From an uncultured Lachnospiraceae bacterium (GTDB lineage: Bacteria; Bacillota; Clostridia; Lachnospirales; Lachnospiraceae), in the NCBI GenBank assembly GCA_947628705.1, contig CANRAZ010000001.1:26309-90308 (forward strand): a DNA stretch of 64,000 bases, given 5' to 3'. This document shows, in pieces, positions 41,883 to 50,976 of the stretch. Each line of letters starts with the position of its first letter. Position 1 is the stretch's first letter. Both the position numbers and the translations under genes were made by a program. Below the pieces are notes generated by a model. It searched no databases. It saw nothing but the letters and a program-made list of their open reading frames with translations, and had not been told where the DNA came from.

Positions 41883-42821
41883 TCAATCGCCTGTCTTTTC
41901 CTCATCCTCTTCAACTCTGAAAAGCGCATTTACAAACTCATCGGCATCAAATTTCTGCAAATCCTCAAGCTTTTCTCCCACTCCGATATACTTGACAGGT
42001 ATTCCGAGCTCCTTTTGTATCGCAATGGCGATTCCTCCCTTTGCCGTTCCGTCAAGCTTAGTAATGACAATACCGGTGATGTGCGCAACCTCATTGAACT
42101 GCTTTGCCTGAATAAGCGCGTTTTGACCCGTTGTACCGTCAAGGACAACAAGAGTCTCCCTGTAGGCATCCGGGTACTCTCTGTCGATTACCCTGTTAAT
42201 CTTGCCCAGCTCATCCATAAGGTTTTTCTTATTATGGAGCCTGCCGGCGGTATCGCATATCAGCACATCGGTTTTTCTGGCTCTTGCGGCGTTGACCGCA
42301 TCGTATACCACAGCGGCTGGGTCGCTGCCCTCTGCCTGCGAAATAAGCTCGCATTCCGCTCTTTTTGACCACTCTGCAAGCTGGCCGATTGCCGCTGCCC
42401 TAAAGGTATCTGCTGCGGCAAGCATAACGCTTTTTCCTTCGTCGTGAAGCTTTGCGGCAAGCTTTCCGCAGGTGGTTGTCTTTCCCACGCCGTTTACGCC
42501 TATCATCATCACCACCGATTTCTTTTCTTCAAAAAGATAGGCGTCCTCCGGAACATTCATCTGTTCCTTAATGCTTTCGATAAGGAGTTCCCTGCAATCG
42601 TCGGGCTTTGTGATATGACCCTCCTTGACCTTTTCCCTCAAGGCCTCAAGTATGCTGTCGGTGGTCGTTACTCCGATATCCGCCATTATAAGAATCTCTT
42701 CAAGCTCCTCATAAAAATCATCATCAATATGAGTAAAGCCGTTAAAGACATAATCAAGTCCTGACGCCAGACTTTTTCTTGTCTTGCTCAGTCCCTCTTT
42801 CAATCTGCTAAAAAAACCCAT
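41883..42821 (-). CDS. ftsY: signal recognition particle receptor FtsY
   Basis: SRP receptor GTPase that docks ribosome-SRP complexes at the membrane. The compact 312-residue form lacks a long acidic A domain. NG domain: N part (about 1-95), GVNGVGKTTTCGKLA (G1), ADTFRAAAIGQL, DTAGRLHNKKNLMDEL (G3), TKLDGTAKGG (G4) and GVGEKLEDLQKFD at the end. It closes the plsX-acpP-rnc-smc-ftsY series, separated from smc by 171 bases that hold a short repeat. Confidence 0.97.
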   Translation of the reverse strand: MGFFSRLKEGLSKTRKSLASGLDYVFNGFTHIDDDFYEELEEILIMADIGVTTTDSILEALREKVKEGHITKPDDCRELLIESIKEQMNVPEDAYLFEEKKSVVMMIGVNGVGKTTTCGKLAAKLHDEGKSVMLAAADTFRAAAIGQLAEWSKRAECELISQAEGSDPAAVVYDAVNAARARKTDVLICDTAGRLHNKKNLMDELGKINRVIDREYPDAYRETLVVLDGTTGQNALIQAKQFNEVAHITGIVITKLDGTAKGGIAIAIQKELGIPVKYIGVGEKLEDLQKFDADEFVNALFRVEEDEEKTGD

Positions 42822-42842
42822 TCAGCCAATCTCCTATTCCTG

Positions 42843-42931
42843 CAGCTCCGTTTCTTCTTAGCTGCTTTCTGCAATTTATTTCTTCTTAGCTGCTTTATTC
42901 AGCTCCGTTTCTTCTTAGCTGCTTTCTTCAA
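42843..42931. repeat. short tandem repeats between smc and ftsY
   Basis: TTTCTTCTTAGCTGCTTT occurs three times (near 42850, 42879 and 42907); the outer copies share a longer CAGCTCCG prefix. On the minus, transcribed strand each unit reads AAAGCAGCTAAGAAGAAA, which could code KAAKKK, but no frame is open through the region. Confidence 0.75.
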
Positions 42932-42992
42932 TCCCATTGCCTTTCGCCTGTCTTTTGCTGCCTAAAAGACCTAGCCGTGGCAGCTTCCGCTT

Positions 42993-45900
42993 CTATTTCA
43001 ATTCATTTTCCACAAGATTAACGCTCACTAGAGCCGACACGCCCTTTTCCTGCATTGTAATTCCGTAAAGTGCGTCCGCCGCCGACATTGTTCCTCTTCT
43101 GTGAGTGATAACAATGAACTGAGTACTGGACGTCAGCTTCTTGAGATAATTTGCAAATCTGTGCACATTGGAATCGTCGAGCGCCGCTTCGATTTCGTCA
43201 AGAAGACAGAACGGCGACGGCTTCAAATCCAAAATTGCAAATAAAAGCGATATTGCCGTAAGAGCCTTTTCACCGCCGCTGAGCTGCATCATGTTTTGAA
43301 GCTTCTTTCCGGGCGGCTGTGCGATTATCCTTATGCCGGCGTCAAGCACGTCCTCGTCCTCAGTGAGCTCAAGGGTTCCTTTACCCCCTCCGAAAAGCTC
43401 CTTAAAGGTAGTGTCAAACCTTTTGTTCACCTCTGCAAAGGTATCGGTAAACTGCTTTCTCATGTCAACATCGAGCTCTTCGATTATATCTTCAAGGACC
43501 TTCTGGGCTTTTACGATGTCGTCACGCTGAGTCTTAAGAAATTCATAGCGCTCGCTGGTGTTCCTGTAATCCTCAATCGCATTTACATTGACATCTCCCA
43601 ATGCCCTGATTTTTGACCTCAGCTCGTAGACCGCTTTCTTGGAATAGTCCGCATCAGGAAGCGCAGCCGCAGCCTCTTTTGCCGCAGATATTGTGAGCTC
43701 ATATTCTTCCCACATATACCTTGCAGACGCCTCCGCCGATTCTGAAAGCTTGTCCCTTTGAGACTTTAACCTGAAATCCTCCTTGTCAAGGGCCGATATT
43801 CTTTCACTCAACTCCTGACTCCTCTCAAAGAAAGCCTTGTTCTGTCTCGTCATCTCCTCCGAAGCGCCGTTCAGCTCTTCAATCACAGCGTCACATTTTT
43901 CAGCGGTTTTTTTATACTCCTCAACCTTCTGCCTGCTTTCCTCGATTGCCTGCCGCTTTGCCTCAAGCTCCTTGTCCGAGCCTTCCTTAGAGCTGTTAAG
44001 CTCCTCTTTTTCCTTCTCGACTGAAGAAATTTCCTGCGCTACCCTTTCAATGCTGTCATTGATATGTAATATCTCAGCCGAAACATTATTCATCTCCGTG
44101 ATTTTCAGGAGATTTTCCTGAGACAGCTCTTCCTCCTTAACGCGGGCTTCGCCAAGAAGGCTGACAATATCCGCCGCGCGCTGCTCCTCCTCTTTTGTGA
44201 GGGCATTGTTCTCTTCAATTTTAACTCCAAGCTGTTTAAGCGTCTCTGCAAGACCTGCATTGTCCTCTTCAAGAGCCTCGAGCTCGCCTTGCAGTTCGTC
44301 TCTCCTTTTAACAAGCTCGTCACTCTGCTGGGAAGCATGATTCAGGTTAAGCTTTGCGGTATTCTGCTTAACGTAGGCTTCAGAAAGCTCCTCCTTAAGC
44401 CTTGCAAGCTCCTGTTCGCCCTCTGTCCTCCTGTTCCGCTTTTCCAGAATTACCTCTTCAAGCTTTTTAACTTCGTCTTCACATTCCACTAAAAACGCAG
44501 AAAGCTGCTCCAGCTCCCGCCTTCTTCCAAGCAGGTTGCTGTTATTCTTAAACGAACCGCCGCTTATGGCTCCGCCCGGCTGAAAGAGCTCTCCGTCTTT
44601 TGTAACTATTCTGTATTTATAGTTATACCTTTTTTCAAGCTTTATTGCATTTTCAATAGTGTCTACCACCAGAAAACGCCCTAAAAGATAACGCACCGCT
44701 TCATCATACTTTTCGTCATATCTGACAAGGCTCGATGCGATTCCGATTACGCCTTTAGCCGCAAACACCTCAGGCTCAAACTCATCTTTTTTTGCACGCA
44801 CGCTGTCAAGCGGCACAAAGGTCGCGCGTCCGTATTTGCCTTTTTTTAGAAATTCGATACATTCCTGCGCTGAATCCACAGACTCTGTAATAATATTCTG
44901 TATATTCCCTCCAAGCGCAGTTTCAACAGCCGTTTCAAGTTCGCTGTCGGTTTTTATAATGTCGGCAACGACTCCGCATATTCCGCGTATCCGTTTTTTC
45001 TCCTCCATGATTCTTCTGACGGCGCTCCCGTAGCCTTCATAACGCTCCGAAAGATTTCTAAGCGTGTCCAGCTTCGATTCCGTAACCAAAGCCTCCTGCC
45101 TCTTTCTTTGAAGCGCGTCGTTATTTTCATGAATTTCCTTTACAAGAGCCTTTATATCATTATCAGAGGCATCGCAGGCCTTTGCTTTTTCAACCACTTC
45201 CCCGGAAATTTCCTTAAGCTCTCTTTTAGCTCCTTCAACACGGCTGTTATTTGCGGTAATTTCGCTTCTAAGAGAAAGTATCCTGGCGTTTAATTCTGCT
45301 TTTCTGATTGCATGCTGCTCGCCCATCGTATTAATACGCTCAAGCTCGGTCCTTACCTTTGCATTTTCATTGAGCATTTCCATGCGCCTTGCGCTAATTT
45401 CGCTTTCCCTGCTCATAAGCTGTGCAATTTCGTCTTTTTTTGCATTCAGAGCCTTTTCGCTTGTCTCGCAGCTTTTTTTACATTCGTCTAATCTTTTTTG
45501 CGCTTTCTCAAGGCTTATTCCGTACTCCTCGGCCTCCGCCTCATAATTTTTTCTCCTGACTGCCAGAGCGTCCATTCTGGAGGCGAAGTGTTCCTCTCCT
45601 GCCTTGATGGTCATAATCTGCTCAGAAAAAAGCTTTATGTCGTTTTCTGAATTCTGTGCAGCAAGCACGGCTTCGTTCTTTTCCTCTTTTGTCCTTTCAA
45701 GCAGCTTTTGTCTTTTATCCAACTCACCCAAAAGAACTTCATATTCATTTTTAGACGAAGCATATTCTCTCTGTGCCTCGGAAAGATCCTTTTCAACCAA
45801 CTCAAGCTTTTCCTCAAGCGATTTGAGAGCAGCTCCGTTCTGCTCGTATTCCTTTATGAAGCCTATCACTTCAAGCGTCTTAAGCTCGTCTCTTAACTTA

Positions 45901-46547
45901 AGAAAGATCTTGGCCTTCTCGTACTGTTTTTCAAGAGGTCCGATCTGTTTTTCTATTTCGGAAAGGATATCATTTACCCTTGAAAGGTTGAGTTTCTCGG
46001 TCTCAAGATTCTTTTCAGCGGCGCTTTTTCTCTTCTTGTATTTGACGATTCCCGCTGCCTCGTCAAAAATTTCACGTCTTTCCTCAGGCTTACTGCTTAC
46101 TATACGGTCGATCTGTCCCTGACCGATAAGCGAATAGCCCTCTTTTCCGATACCCGTGTCAAAGAAAAGCTCCTGAACGTCGCGAAGACGGCACACGGAA
46201 CCGTTTATCATATATTCGCTCTCACCGCTCCTGTAAACACGCCTGCCCACCGTTACCTCGTCATAGGCGATAGGGAGCCAGTGGTCAGAATTGTCAAGAG
46301 TAAGGGTAACATAAGCAAAACTCAGCGGCTTTCTGTTTTCCGTTCCGGAAAAAATAACATCCTGCATTGAACTTCCGCGAAGCTGTTTTGCGCTCTGTTC
46401 GCCCAAAACCCAGCGTACGGCATCCGCAATGTTGCTTTTACCGCTTCCGTTAGGTCCGACAATGCCGGTGATGCCCTGTTTAAATTCAAGACGGATTTTA
46501 TTTGCAAACGCTTTAAATCCGTGCGCTTCAATACTTTTAAGATACAT
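42993..46547 (-). CDS. smc: chromosome segregation protein SMC
   Basis: Condensin ATPase of 1184 residues. N-terminal Walker A GPNGSGKSNIADAVRW, ~300-residue coiled coils on both sides of a hinge (about 510-660, with GYGSAVRRIM...GALGGNIQ-like segment and FQPGGAISGGS), the C-terminal signature LSGGEKALTAISLLF and Walker B FCLLDEIEAALD. Starts 8 bases after rnc. Normal length and intact motifs. Numerous plus-strand ORFs inside it are shadows of the coiled coil. Confidence 0.99.
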   Translation of the reverse strand: MYLKSIEAHGFKAFANKIRLEFKQGITGIVGPNGSGKSNIADAVRWVLGEQSAKQLRGSSMQDVIFSGTENRKPLSFAYVTLTLDNSDHWLPIAYDEVTVGRRVYRSGESEYMINGSVCRLRDVQELFFDTGIGKEGYSLIGQGQIDRIVSSKPEERREIFDEAAGIVKYKKRKSAAEKNLETEKLNLSRVNDILSEIEKQIGPLEKQYEKAKIFLKLRDELKTLEVIGFIKEYEQNGAALKSLEEKLELVEKDLSEAQREYASSKNEYEVLLGELDKRQKLLERTKEEKNEAVLAAQNSENDIKLFSEQIMTIKAGEEHFASRMDALAVRRKNYEAEAEEYGISLEKAQKRLDECKKSCETSEKALNAKKDEIAQLMSRESEISARRMEMLNENAKVRTELERINTMGEQHAIRKAELNARILSLRSEITANNSRVEGAKRELKEISGEVVEKAKACDASDNDIKALVKEIHENNDALQRKRQEALVTESKLDTLRNLSERYEGYGSAVRRIMEEKKRIRGICGVVADIIKTDSELETAVETALGGNIQNIITESVDSAQECIEFLKKGKYGRATFVPLDSVRAKKDEFEPEVFAAKGVIGIASSLVRYDEKYDEAVRYLLGRFLVVDTIENAIKLEKRYNYKYRIVTKDGELFQPGGAISGGSFKNNSNLLGRRRELEQLSAFLVECEDEVKKLEEVILEKRNRRTEGEQELARLKEELSEAYVKQNTAKLNLNHASQQSDELVKRRDELQGELEALEEDNAGLAETLKQLGVKIEENNALTKEEEQRAADIVSLLGEARVKEEELSQENLLKITEMNNVSAEILHINDSIERVAQEISSVEKEKEELNSSKEGSDKELEAKRQAIEESRQKVEEYKKTAEKCDAVIEELNGASEEMTRQNKAFFERSQELSERISALDKEDFRLKSQRDKLSESAEASARYMWEEYELTISAAKEAAAALPDADYSKKAVYELRSKIRALGDVNVNAIEDYRNTSERYEFLKTQRDDIVKAQKVLEDIIEELDVDMRKQFTDTFAEVNKRFDTTFKELFGGGKGTLELTEDEDVLDAGIRIIAQPPGKKLQNMMQLSGGEKALTAISLLFAILDLKPSPFCLLDEIEAALDDSNVHRFANYLKKLTSSTQFIVITHRRGTMSAADALYGITMQEKGVSALVSVNLVENELK

Positions 46548-46554
46548 AAAAAAT

Positions 46555-47256
46555 CTATTCCTGTTCTTTATTCAGCTTTATTATCGCATTATAGGCAGCA
46601 TGCTGCTGCGCCTGTTTTTTTGAATTGCCGCTTCCTCTCCCGTACTCAATACCGTTTATAACACAGGAAATCAAATATGATTTATTGTGAGGAGGCCCGT
46701 CCTCTGCTATAACCTCGTAATCAGGACAGCATTGAAATTTATTTTGAACCATAACCTGAAGCTCCGTCTTTGCATCGTAAAAAAGACTTTTGCTCTCTAT
46801 ATCGTTCAGTACCAGACGGTTAATGAACCGTGACGCAGGTTCAATGCCTCCGTCCAGATATATGGCTCCGATCAACGCCTCAAAAGCATCTGATATAATG
46901 GAATCTCTTTCCGCACCGTTATTGTGCTGTTCACCCTTGCCTAAAAAGATGAATTCATTAAGTCTTATGCTTCTTGCGCACTCTGCAAGCGTGGGCTCGC
47001 ATACAAGACTGGCGCGAAGTTTCGAAAGACGTCCCTCCGGCACGGTCTCGTAAAGCCTGTACAGGAAATCACTGGTTACAAGCTCCAGTACCGCATCTCC
47101 GAGAAATTCAAGTCTCTCATTATCCTTCGGAACGTTTCTGTTAATCATCAATTCATGCCCGTAAGACGAATGGGTCAACGCCAGCTTCAGCAGTTTTCTG
47201 TCCTTGAAGCTGTAGCCAATAATATTCTCAAGCTCATTCAGCCTTTCAAAGTCCAT
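46555..47256 (-). CDS. rnc: ribonuclease III
   Basis: Double-strand-specific endonuclease for rRNA maturation. 233 residues: catalytic signature NERLEFLGDAVLEL, second metal-site block DAFEALIGAIYLDGG, and a C-terminal dsRNA-binding domain (AKTELQVMVQNKF...GSGNSKKQAQQHAAYNAI). ATG follows GGAGGAAGGT. It sits between acpP and smc as in many Firmicutes. Confidence 0.98.
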   Translation of the reverse strand: MDFERLNELENIIGYSFKDRKLLKLALTHSSYGHELMINRNVPKDNERLEFLGDAVLELVTSDFLYRLYETVPEGRLSKLRASLVCEPTLAECARSIRLNEFIFLGKGEQHNNGAERDSIISDAFEALIGAIYLDGGIEPASRFINRLVLNDIESKSLFYDAKTELQVMVQNKFQCCPDYEVIAEDGPPHNKSYLISCVINGIEYGRGSGNSKKQAQQHAAYNAIIKLNKEQE

Positions 47257-47269
47257 ACCTTCCTCCCTG

Positions 47270-47497
47270 CTACAGTCTGTTCTTTACAAATTCTTCCAAT
47301 TCTCCGACAGTCGTAATTTTTCCGAGTCTGTTCCTGTCAAGAGATGCATCAAGCTCTTCTTCAATTTCTGATATGATTTTGAAAAATTCCAAGGAATTTA
47401 ACGCAAGATCCTCTGCCAAAAGAGTATCAGCCTCTATTTCATTTATATCTATGCGTGTGTTTTCGCTGATAATCTCTCTGATTCTGTCTAACGTCAT
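47270..47497 (-). CDS. acpP: acyl carrier protein
   Basis: A 75-residue ACP located directly after plsX, the standard position. The phosphopantetheine serine should be S35 in LALNSLEFFKI; the usual DSL motif reads NSL here. Four-helix pattern with acidic helix II is retained (ISEIEEELDA). It remains the best candidate for the fatty-acid ACP, but the D-to-N change next to the serine could affect recognition by the holo-ACP synthase. Confidence 0.93.
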   Translation of the reverse strand: MTLDRIREIISENTRIDINEIEADTLLAEDLALNSLEFFKIISEIEEELDASLDRNRLGKITTVGELEEFVKNRL

Positions 47498-47513
47498 AAC
47501 AGGCCTCCGAATA

Positions 47514-48530
47514 TCATTCCTTACTTACAGCTATGCTTTCCTTAATAAGCTGTTCAAGATTCTGTTTCTTAAAGTTTACGCATTGGCTCACTGCCGCTCT
47601 AACATCTCCGCTGACCGAGCTTCCGTGTATTTTAACGACAAGTCCGTTAAGGCCAAGGAAAGGCGCCCCTCCGTACTCGGCAGTGTCAAAGGAGGCAAGA
47701 GTCTTTTTAAGAGCAGGCTTAACCAAAGCGCCGCCTATCTTGCTTCTCAGACTGCTCATCATTCCCTGCTTAATCATCTTGACAAGCGCCTTGGACGTTC
47801 CCTCATAGAGCTTTAAAATAACGTTTCCGACAAAGGCGTCGCATACTATTACATCGCACGCCCCGAACGGGATATCTCTGGCTTCGACGCTTCCGACAAA
47901 ATTAATATCGTCACACTGCTTAAGTAGAGGAAAAGTTTCTTTTACGAGCATGTTCCCCTTTTCTTCCTCAACTCCTACATTTACAAGTCCTACTCTTGGA
48001 TTTTCAATCCCCACAACTCTTTTCATGTAGAGCGAACCCATTTTTGCGTACTGAACGAGCTGTGACGGTTTTGCATCGACGTTTGCGCCGGAATCAACCA
48101 GAAGCGACACGCCCTCCACGGTAGGAATCAAAGGAGCCAAAGGCGTTCTCTCAATTCCCCTTATTCTTCCGACAATCGTAATCGCTCCCGCAAACAATGC
48201 TCCCGTGCTTCCTGCCGAGATAACGCAGTCGGCATTCCCTGACTTGACCAGATTCAAAGCCACGACGATCGAAGAGTCCTTTTTCTTTTTTATAGCGGCG
48301 ACAGGCGGTTCATTGCAGTCAATATTCTCCGTTGCATTTACGATTTCTACCCGTGACTTATCGTAACCGTCATATTTCTCAAGTTCCTTTTTTACGGATT
48401 CTTCAAGTCCGACCAGAAAAAGCTTAACATCACTAACGGCATTTATCGCATCAACCGCGCCCTTAACCATTTCGGACACACCGTTGTCTCCGCCCATAAC
48501 ATCAATAGCCACACGAATCAAATCAGCCAT
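47514..48530 (-). CDS. plsX: phosphate acyltransferase PlsX
   Basis: Makes acyl-phosphate from acyl-ACP for phospholipid synthesis. 338 residues, with VAIDVMGGDNGVSEMVKGA at the N-terminus, SAGSTGALFAGA in the centre and GFDGLVVK-like GLNGLVVKIHGSS at the C-terminus. CAGGAGG precedes the ATG. The upstream yceD-rpmF pair usual in this cluster is absent; a terminator and an unrelated operon lie there instead. Confidence 0.97.
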   Translation of the reverse strand: MADLIRVAIDVMGGDNGVSEMVKGAVDAINAVSDVKLFLVGLEESVKKELEKYDGYDKSRVEIVNATENIDCNEPPVAAIKKKKDSSIVVALNLVKSGNADCVISAGSTGALFAGAITIVGRIRGIERTPLAPLIPTVEGVSLLVDSGANVDAKPSQLVQYAKMGSLYMKRVVGIENPRVGLVNVGVEEEKGNMLVKETFPLLKQCDDINFVGSVEARDIPFGACDVIVCDAFVGNVILKLYEGTSKALVKMIKQGMMSSLRSKIGGALVKPALKKTLASFDTAEYGGAPFLGLNGLVVKIHGSSVSGDVRAAVSQCVNFKKQNLEQLIKESIAVSKE

Positions 48531-48590
48531 ACACGCCTCCTGTTAAATTAATGTAAATTCCATACTATCACATAATAACTCAAAAAAAAC

Positions 48591-48617
48591 AAAAAAGCAA
48601 CAGCATAAAGCTGCTGC
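48591..48617 (-). terminator. terminator of the lipoprotein/permease operon
   Basis: GCAGCAGC/GCTGTTGC stem (one wobble, 48597-48617) followed on the minus strand by six T residues and, after G, more T. Confidence 0.85.
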
Positions 48618-48664
48618 CATAACTTTTCAAAATATCAACAATAAAGTCTGAAAACCGCTCCCGG

Positions 48665-49825
48665 TCACCTTTTGCCTCTTCCGCTTAACGCATATCCTGC
48701 CGCAAGCGCAGCAGCGCCTATAAACGCCGTGAACGCCATGCAAAAAATCAGCCTGCTGACGGGTATTCCGAAAAAATTAAAGTAATCGAACTTTTCAAAA
48801 TACTCTCTGAGACTCATTAGAGCATGCGGAACGTAAGTCCTGAATTTATTTGCCGCATCAACAATTTCAAATTTATTATACTTATAAAAAATAAACCCGC
48901 CTTCACAAAGCCCAAGGCCTATAATAAGAGAAACCAACGGATTTAAGACTGCAATTGATATCAGTGCAATTACCGCAATAAAAACAAGATACATCAGCAT
49001 CACTGCCGCCTCCTGTACAGCCGTAAACCCTGCAATGCTGATCTGCCACGGACACTCTTCAAAAATTTCAAACTGCTGCAACGGAAGGTACAGATTCGAT
49101 AAGCCTAACAGTCTCATTCCAAAGAACATCTGAACAGCAAAGTGAATCGCCCTCACGAAAAAACATACCAACGATACCGCGGCGATTTTTTTTATAAAAA
49201 GTCCTCTTGAATTTTTTCTTGAAGTGTTTACAATCTGATATGCGCCGCTGGTTCTGTCCATCGTAAACATTCTCACCGTAATAATAACGGTAAATGCCAG
49301 CATTATTTCCTCCCAGTATGAAAAATTACTGAAAATATAGAACATTTCATAGGTATGGTTACTGATTCCCGTACTCTTAAATTCCAACGGGACACGTTTA
49401 TTATAAAGACTGAACGCCTTTTCGTTATATTTTATAAAATAGCTGTCAGGTTCGTCTTTTCTTTTTTCACCCTGTATCGCATAGAATATTTCGGTTACCG
49501 TTTTCGTTCGGTGTTCCGGAAAATCAACAAATACGTAAGATGCAAGCTGACTTAACTGATAGTATATTCGTTCTCTTTCAAAATATTCTTCGCTTAGTGA
49601 AGGAAGCGTCGCAGTTTCTTCATTGTAGGCCTCCAAACTTTTATTTATTTCATCGTAACTCCCCGAGATTTCATCTGCAAACTCCACTATCCGCTTTCCC
49701 TCTCCGTCAGGCTTCCCTTCAAATTTCCAGTCGCCATAAGACAGATAAAACATGTATGCAAGCGTCATAATCAATGCTATCCACGTCATTTTTGACGAAA
49801 ACAATTTTTTAAATTCCATGAGCAT
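48665..49825 (-). CDS. ABC-2-like membrane permease
   Basis: A 386-residue protein with one N-terminal transmembrane helix, a ~110-residue outer loop and five or six C-terminal helices, the ABC-2 permease layout. FKKLFSSKMTWIALIMTLAY at the start and MFTMDRTSGAYQIVNTSRKNS in the cytoplasmic coupling region fit that family. Start is ATG at 49825 behind GGGGGTGAT, a near-perfect 16S match; the ORF-track TTG at 49846 is upstream of it. No ATPase gene is in this operon, so a partner must be encoded elsewhere or the family call is wrong. Last gene of a three-gene unit. Confidence 0.75.
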   Translation of the reverse strand: MLMEFKKLFSSKMTWIALIMTLAYMFYLSYGDWKFEGKPDGEGKRIVEFADEISGSYDEINKSLEAYNEETATLPSLSEEYFERERIYYQLSQLASYVFVDFPEHRTKTVTEIFYAIQGEKRKDEPDSYFIKYNEKAFSLYNKRVPLEFKSTGISNHTYEMFYIFSNFSYWEEIMLAFTVIITVRMFTMDRTSGAYQIVNTSRKNSRGLFIKKIAAVSLVCFFVRAIHFAVQMFFGMRLLGLSNLYLPLQQFEIFEECPWQISIAGFTAVQEAAVMLMYLVFIAVIALISIAVLNPLVSLIIGLGLCEGGFIFYKYNKFEIVDAANKFRTYVPHALMSLREYFEKFDYFNFFGIPVSRLIFCMAFTAFIGAAALAAGYALSGRGKR

Positions 49826-49851
49826 GTTTATCACCCCCGCAAGCAAATGTT

Positions 49852-50955
49852 TTACTTTATTGTGACTGCAATCTTTCCGGTAGAGACATCATAAAAGTCC
49901 ACTATCGTTTCCGAATTCATTTCATCACAATAAAACGGAACTGCAACAGCCGTAAACGCGTGTCTTCCTTTTGTTATTCCGCTTATGTCAATCGGATATT
50001 CCCACATTCTACCTCCTGCCCCCGGAGTCTGCACAAAACAGTGGTTTTCTCCTTCAAAAGGCGCCATAAGCTCGCCGTCGCAAAATACCATAACGCTATA
50101 ATAGGCTCCAAGCGCCTTCTGTCCGTCGCCATCGTCTGCAAAGCAGTCTCCCACAAATCTTATATACAGCGAATCTTCAGATGTTTCTATCGCCTCCGCT
50201 ATTCCTGCCAAGCCCAAACTGTTAGGCGCCACAGTATCTTCCTCCGAACTCAGCGGATTAAAAAACATCCTTCCTCCTTCGATTGGATCGTCAACATCGT
50301 CAACATAATCAACGTAATATTTTTCTTCCGTTTCAGGAAGCACACTCTCTTTTACGCATGCGGCATTATACATTTGATAGCTTATATGTTCGCATAACGT
50401 GTAATTCTCGTCCTCTTCTAAAACATAATCATAATAAGGATCGCAAAGCAGGGTTATTTCTCCTGTGTTTTCGTCGGCATCTACCTTTATCGGTATAGAA
50501 TACGTAACGCCGCTTTCGAACGGGTACGTAAATCTAAGACCTTTCCCCTGGTCTTCTCCGATCACCTCAAAAGGCACAGGTATCCCGTCAGCAATTATGT
50601 ACAGCGCGGCAGGCACAGGCTCGTCCTCATGTCCTAACGCAGAATCGATCCTGAGTTCAGCATAAAAAACAAATTCTGTTTCAGAGCTTATTTCCGCCCG
50701 ATACGCCATAGGTTCATCCGTCTCTTTGCCGTTTTCGTCAGCTTTATAAACATTCAGCGCCGAAGACATTCCAAACAATCCCACGCCTTCGATTGCTGTT
50801 TCTGAATCCGGTGCATCAACGGCGCCGCTTATACCGGGAGTTACCGTTTCCGTCGCCTTATCCTGATTTATACCGTTTCCGTCCTCTCCGCATGCGGCAA
50901 ATCCGATTGCAGCAGACAACAACATCAGGTACAGAATTAATTTTTTTGCTTTCAT
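49852..50955 (-). CDS. putative lipoprotein
   Basis: A 367-residue protein with a type II signal peptide: MKAKKLILYLMLLSAAIGFAAC, lipid-modified cysteine at about residue 22. A Thr/Glu/Gly-rich linker precedes a probably beta-rich domain. I recognise no family. It is the middle gene between another lipoprotein (21 bases upstream) and the permease (26 bases downstream), so it may be part of an exported complex. Confidence 0.8.
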   Translation of the reverse strand: MKAKKLILYLMLLSAAIGFAACGEDGNGINQDKATETVTPGISGAVDAPDSETAIEGVGLFGMSSALNVYKADENGKETDEPMAYRAEISSETEFVFYAELRIDSALGHEDEPVPAALYIIADGIPVPFEVIGEDQGKGLRFTYPFESGVTYSIPIKVDADENTGEITLLCDPYYDYVLEEDENYTLCEHISYQMYNAACVKESVLPETEEKYYVDYVDDVDDPIEGGRMFFNPLSSEEDTVAPNSLGLAGIAEAIETSEDSLYIRFVGDCFADDGDGQKALGAYYSVMVFCDGELMAPFEGENHCFVQTPGAGGRMWEYPIDISGITKGRHAFTAVAVPFYCDEMNSETIVDFYDVSTGKIAVTIK

Positions 50956-50976
50956 CTCTTTTTCTCCCTTCTGCTC

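Noticed and set aside
45604-46122. 172-residue plus-strand ORF inside smc
   Set aside because: Serine/phenylalanine-rich antisense of an SMC coiled coil.
48540-48580. plsX promoter just after the upstream terminator
   Set aside because: TTGAGT and TATGGA/TAGTAT hexamers are present but not at acceptable spacing.
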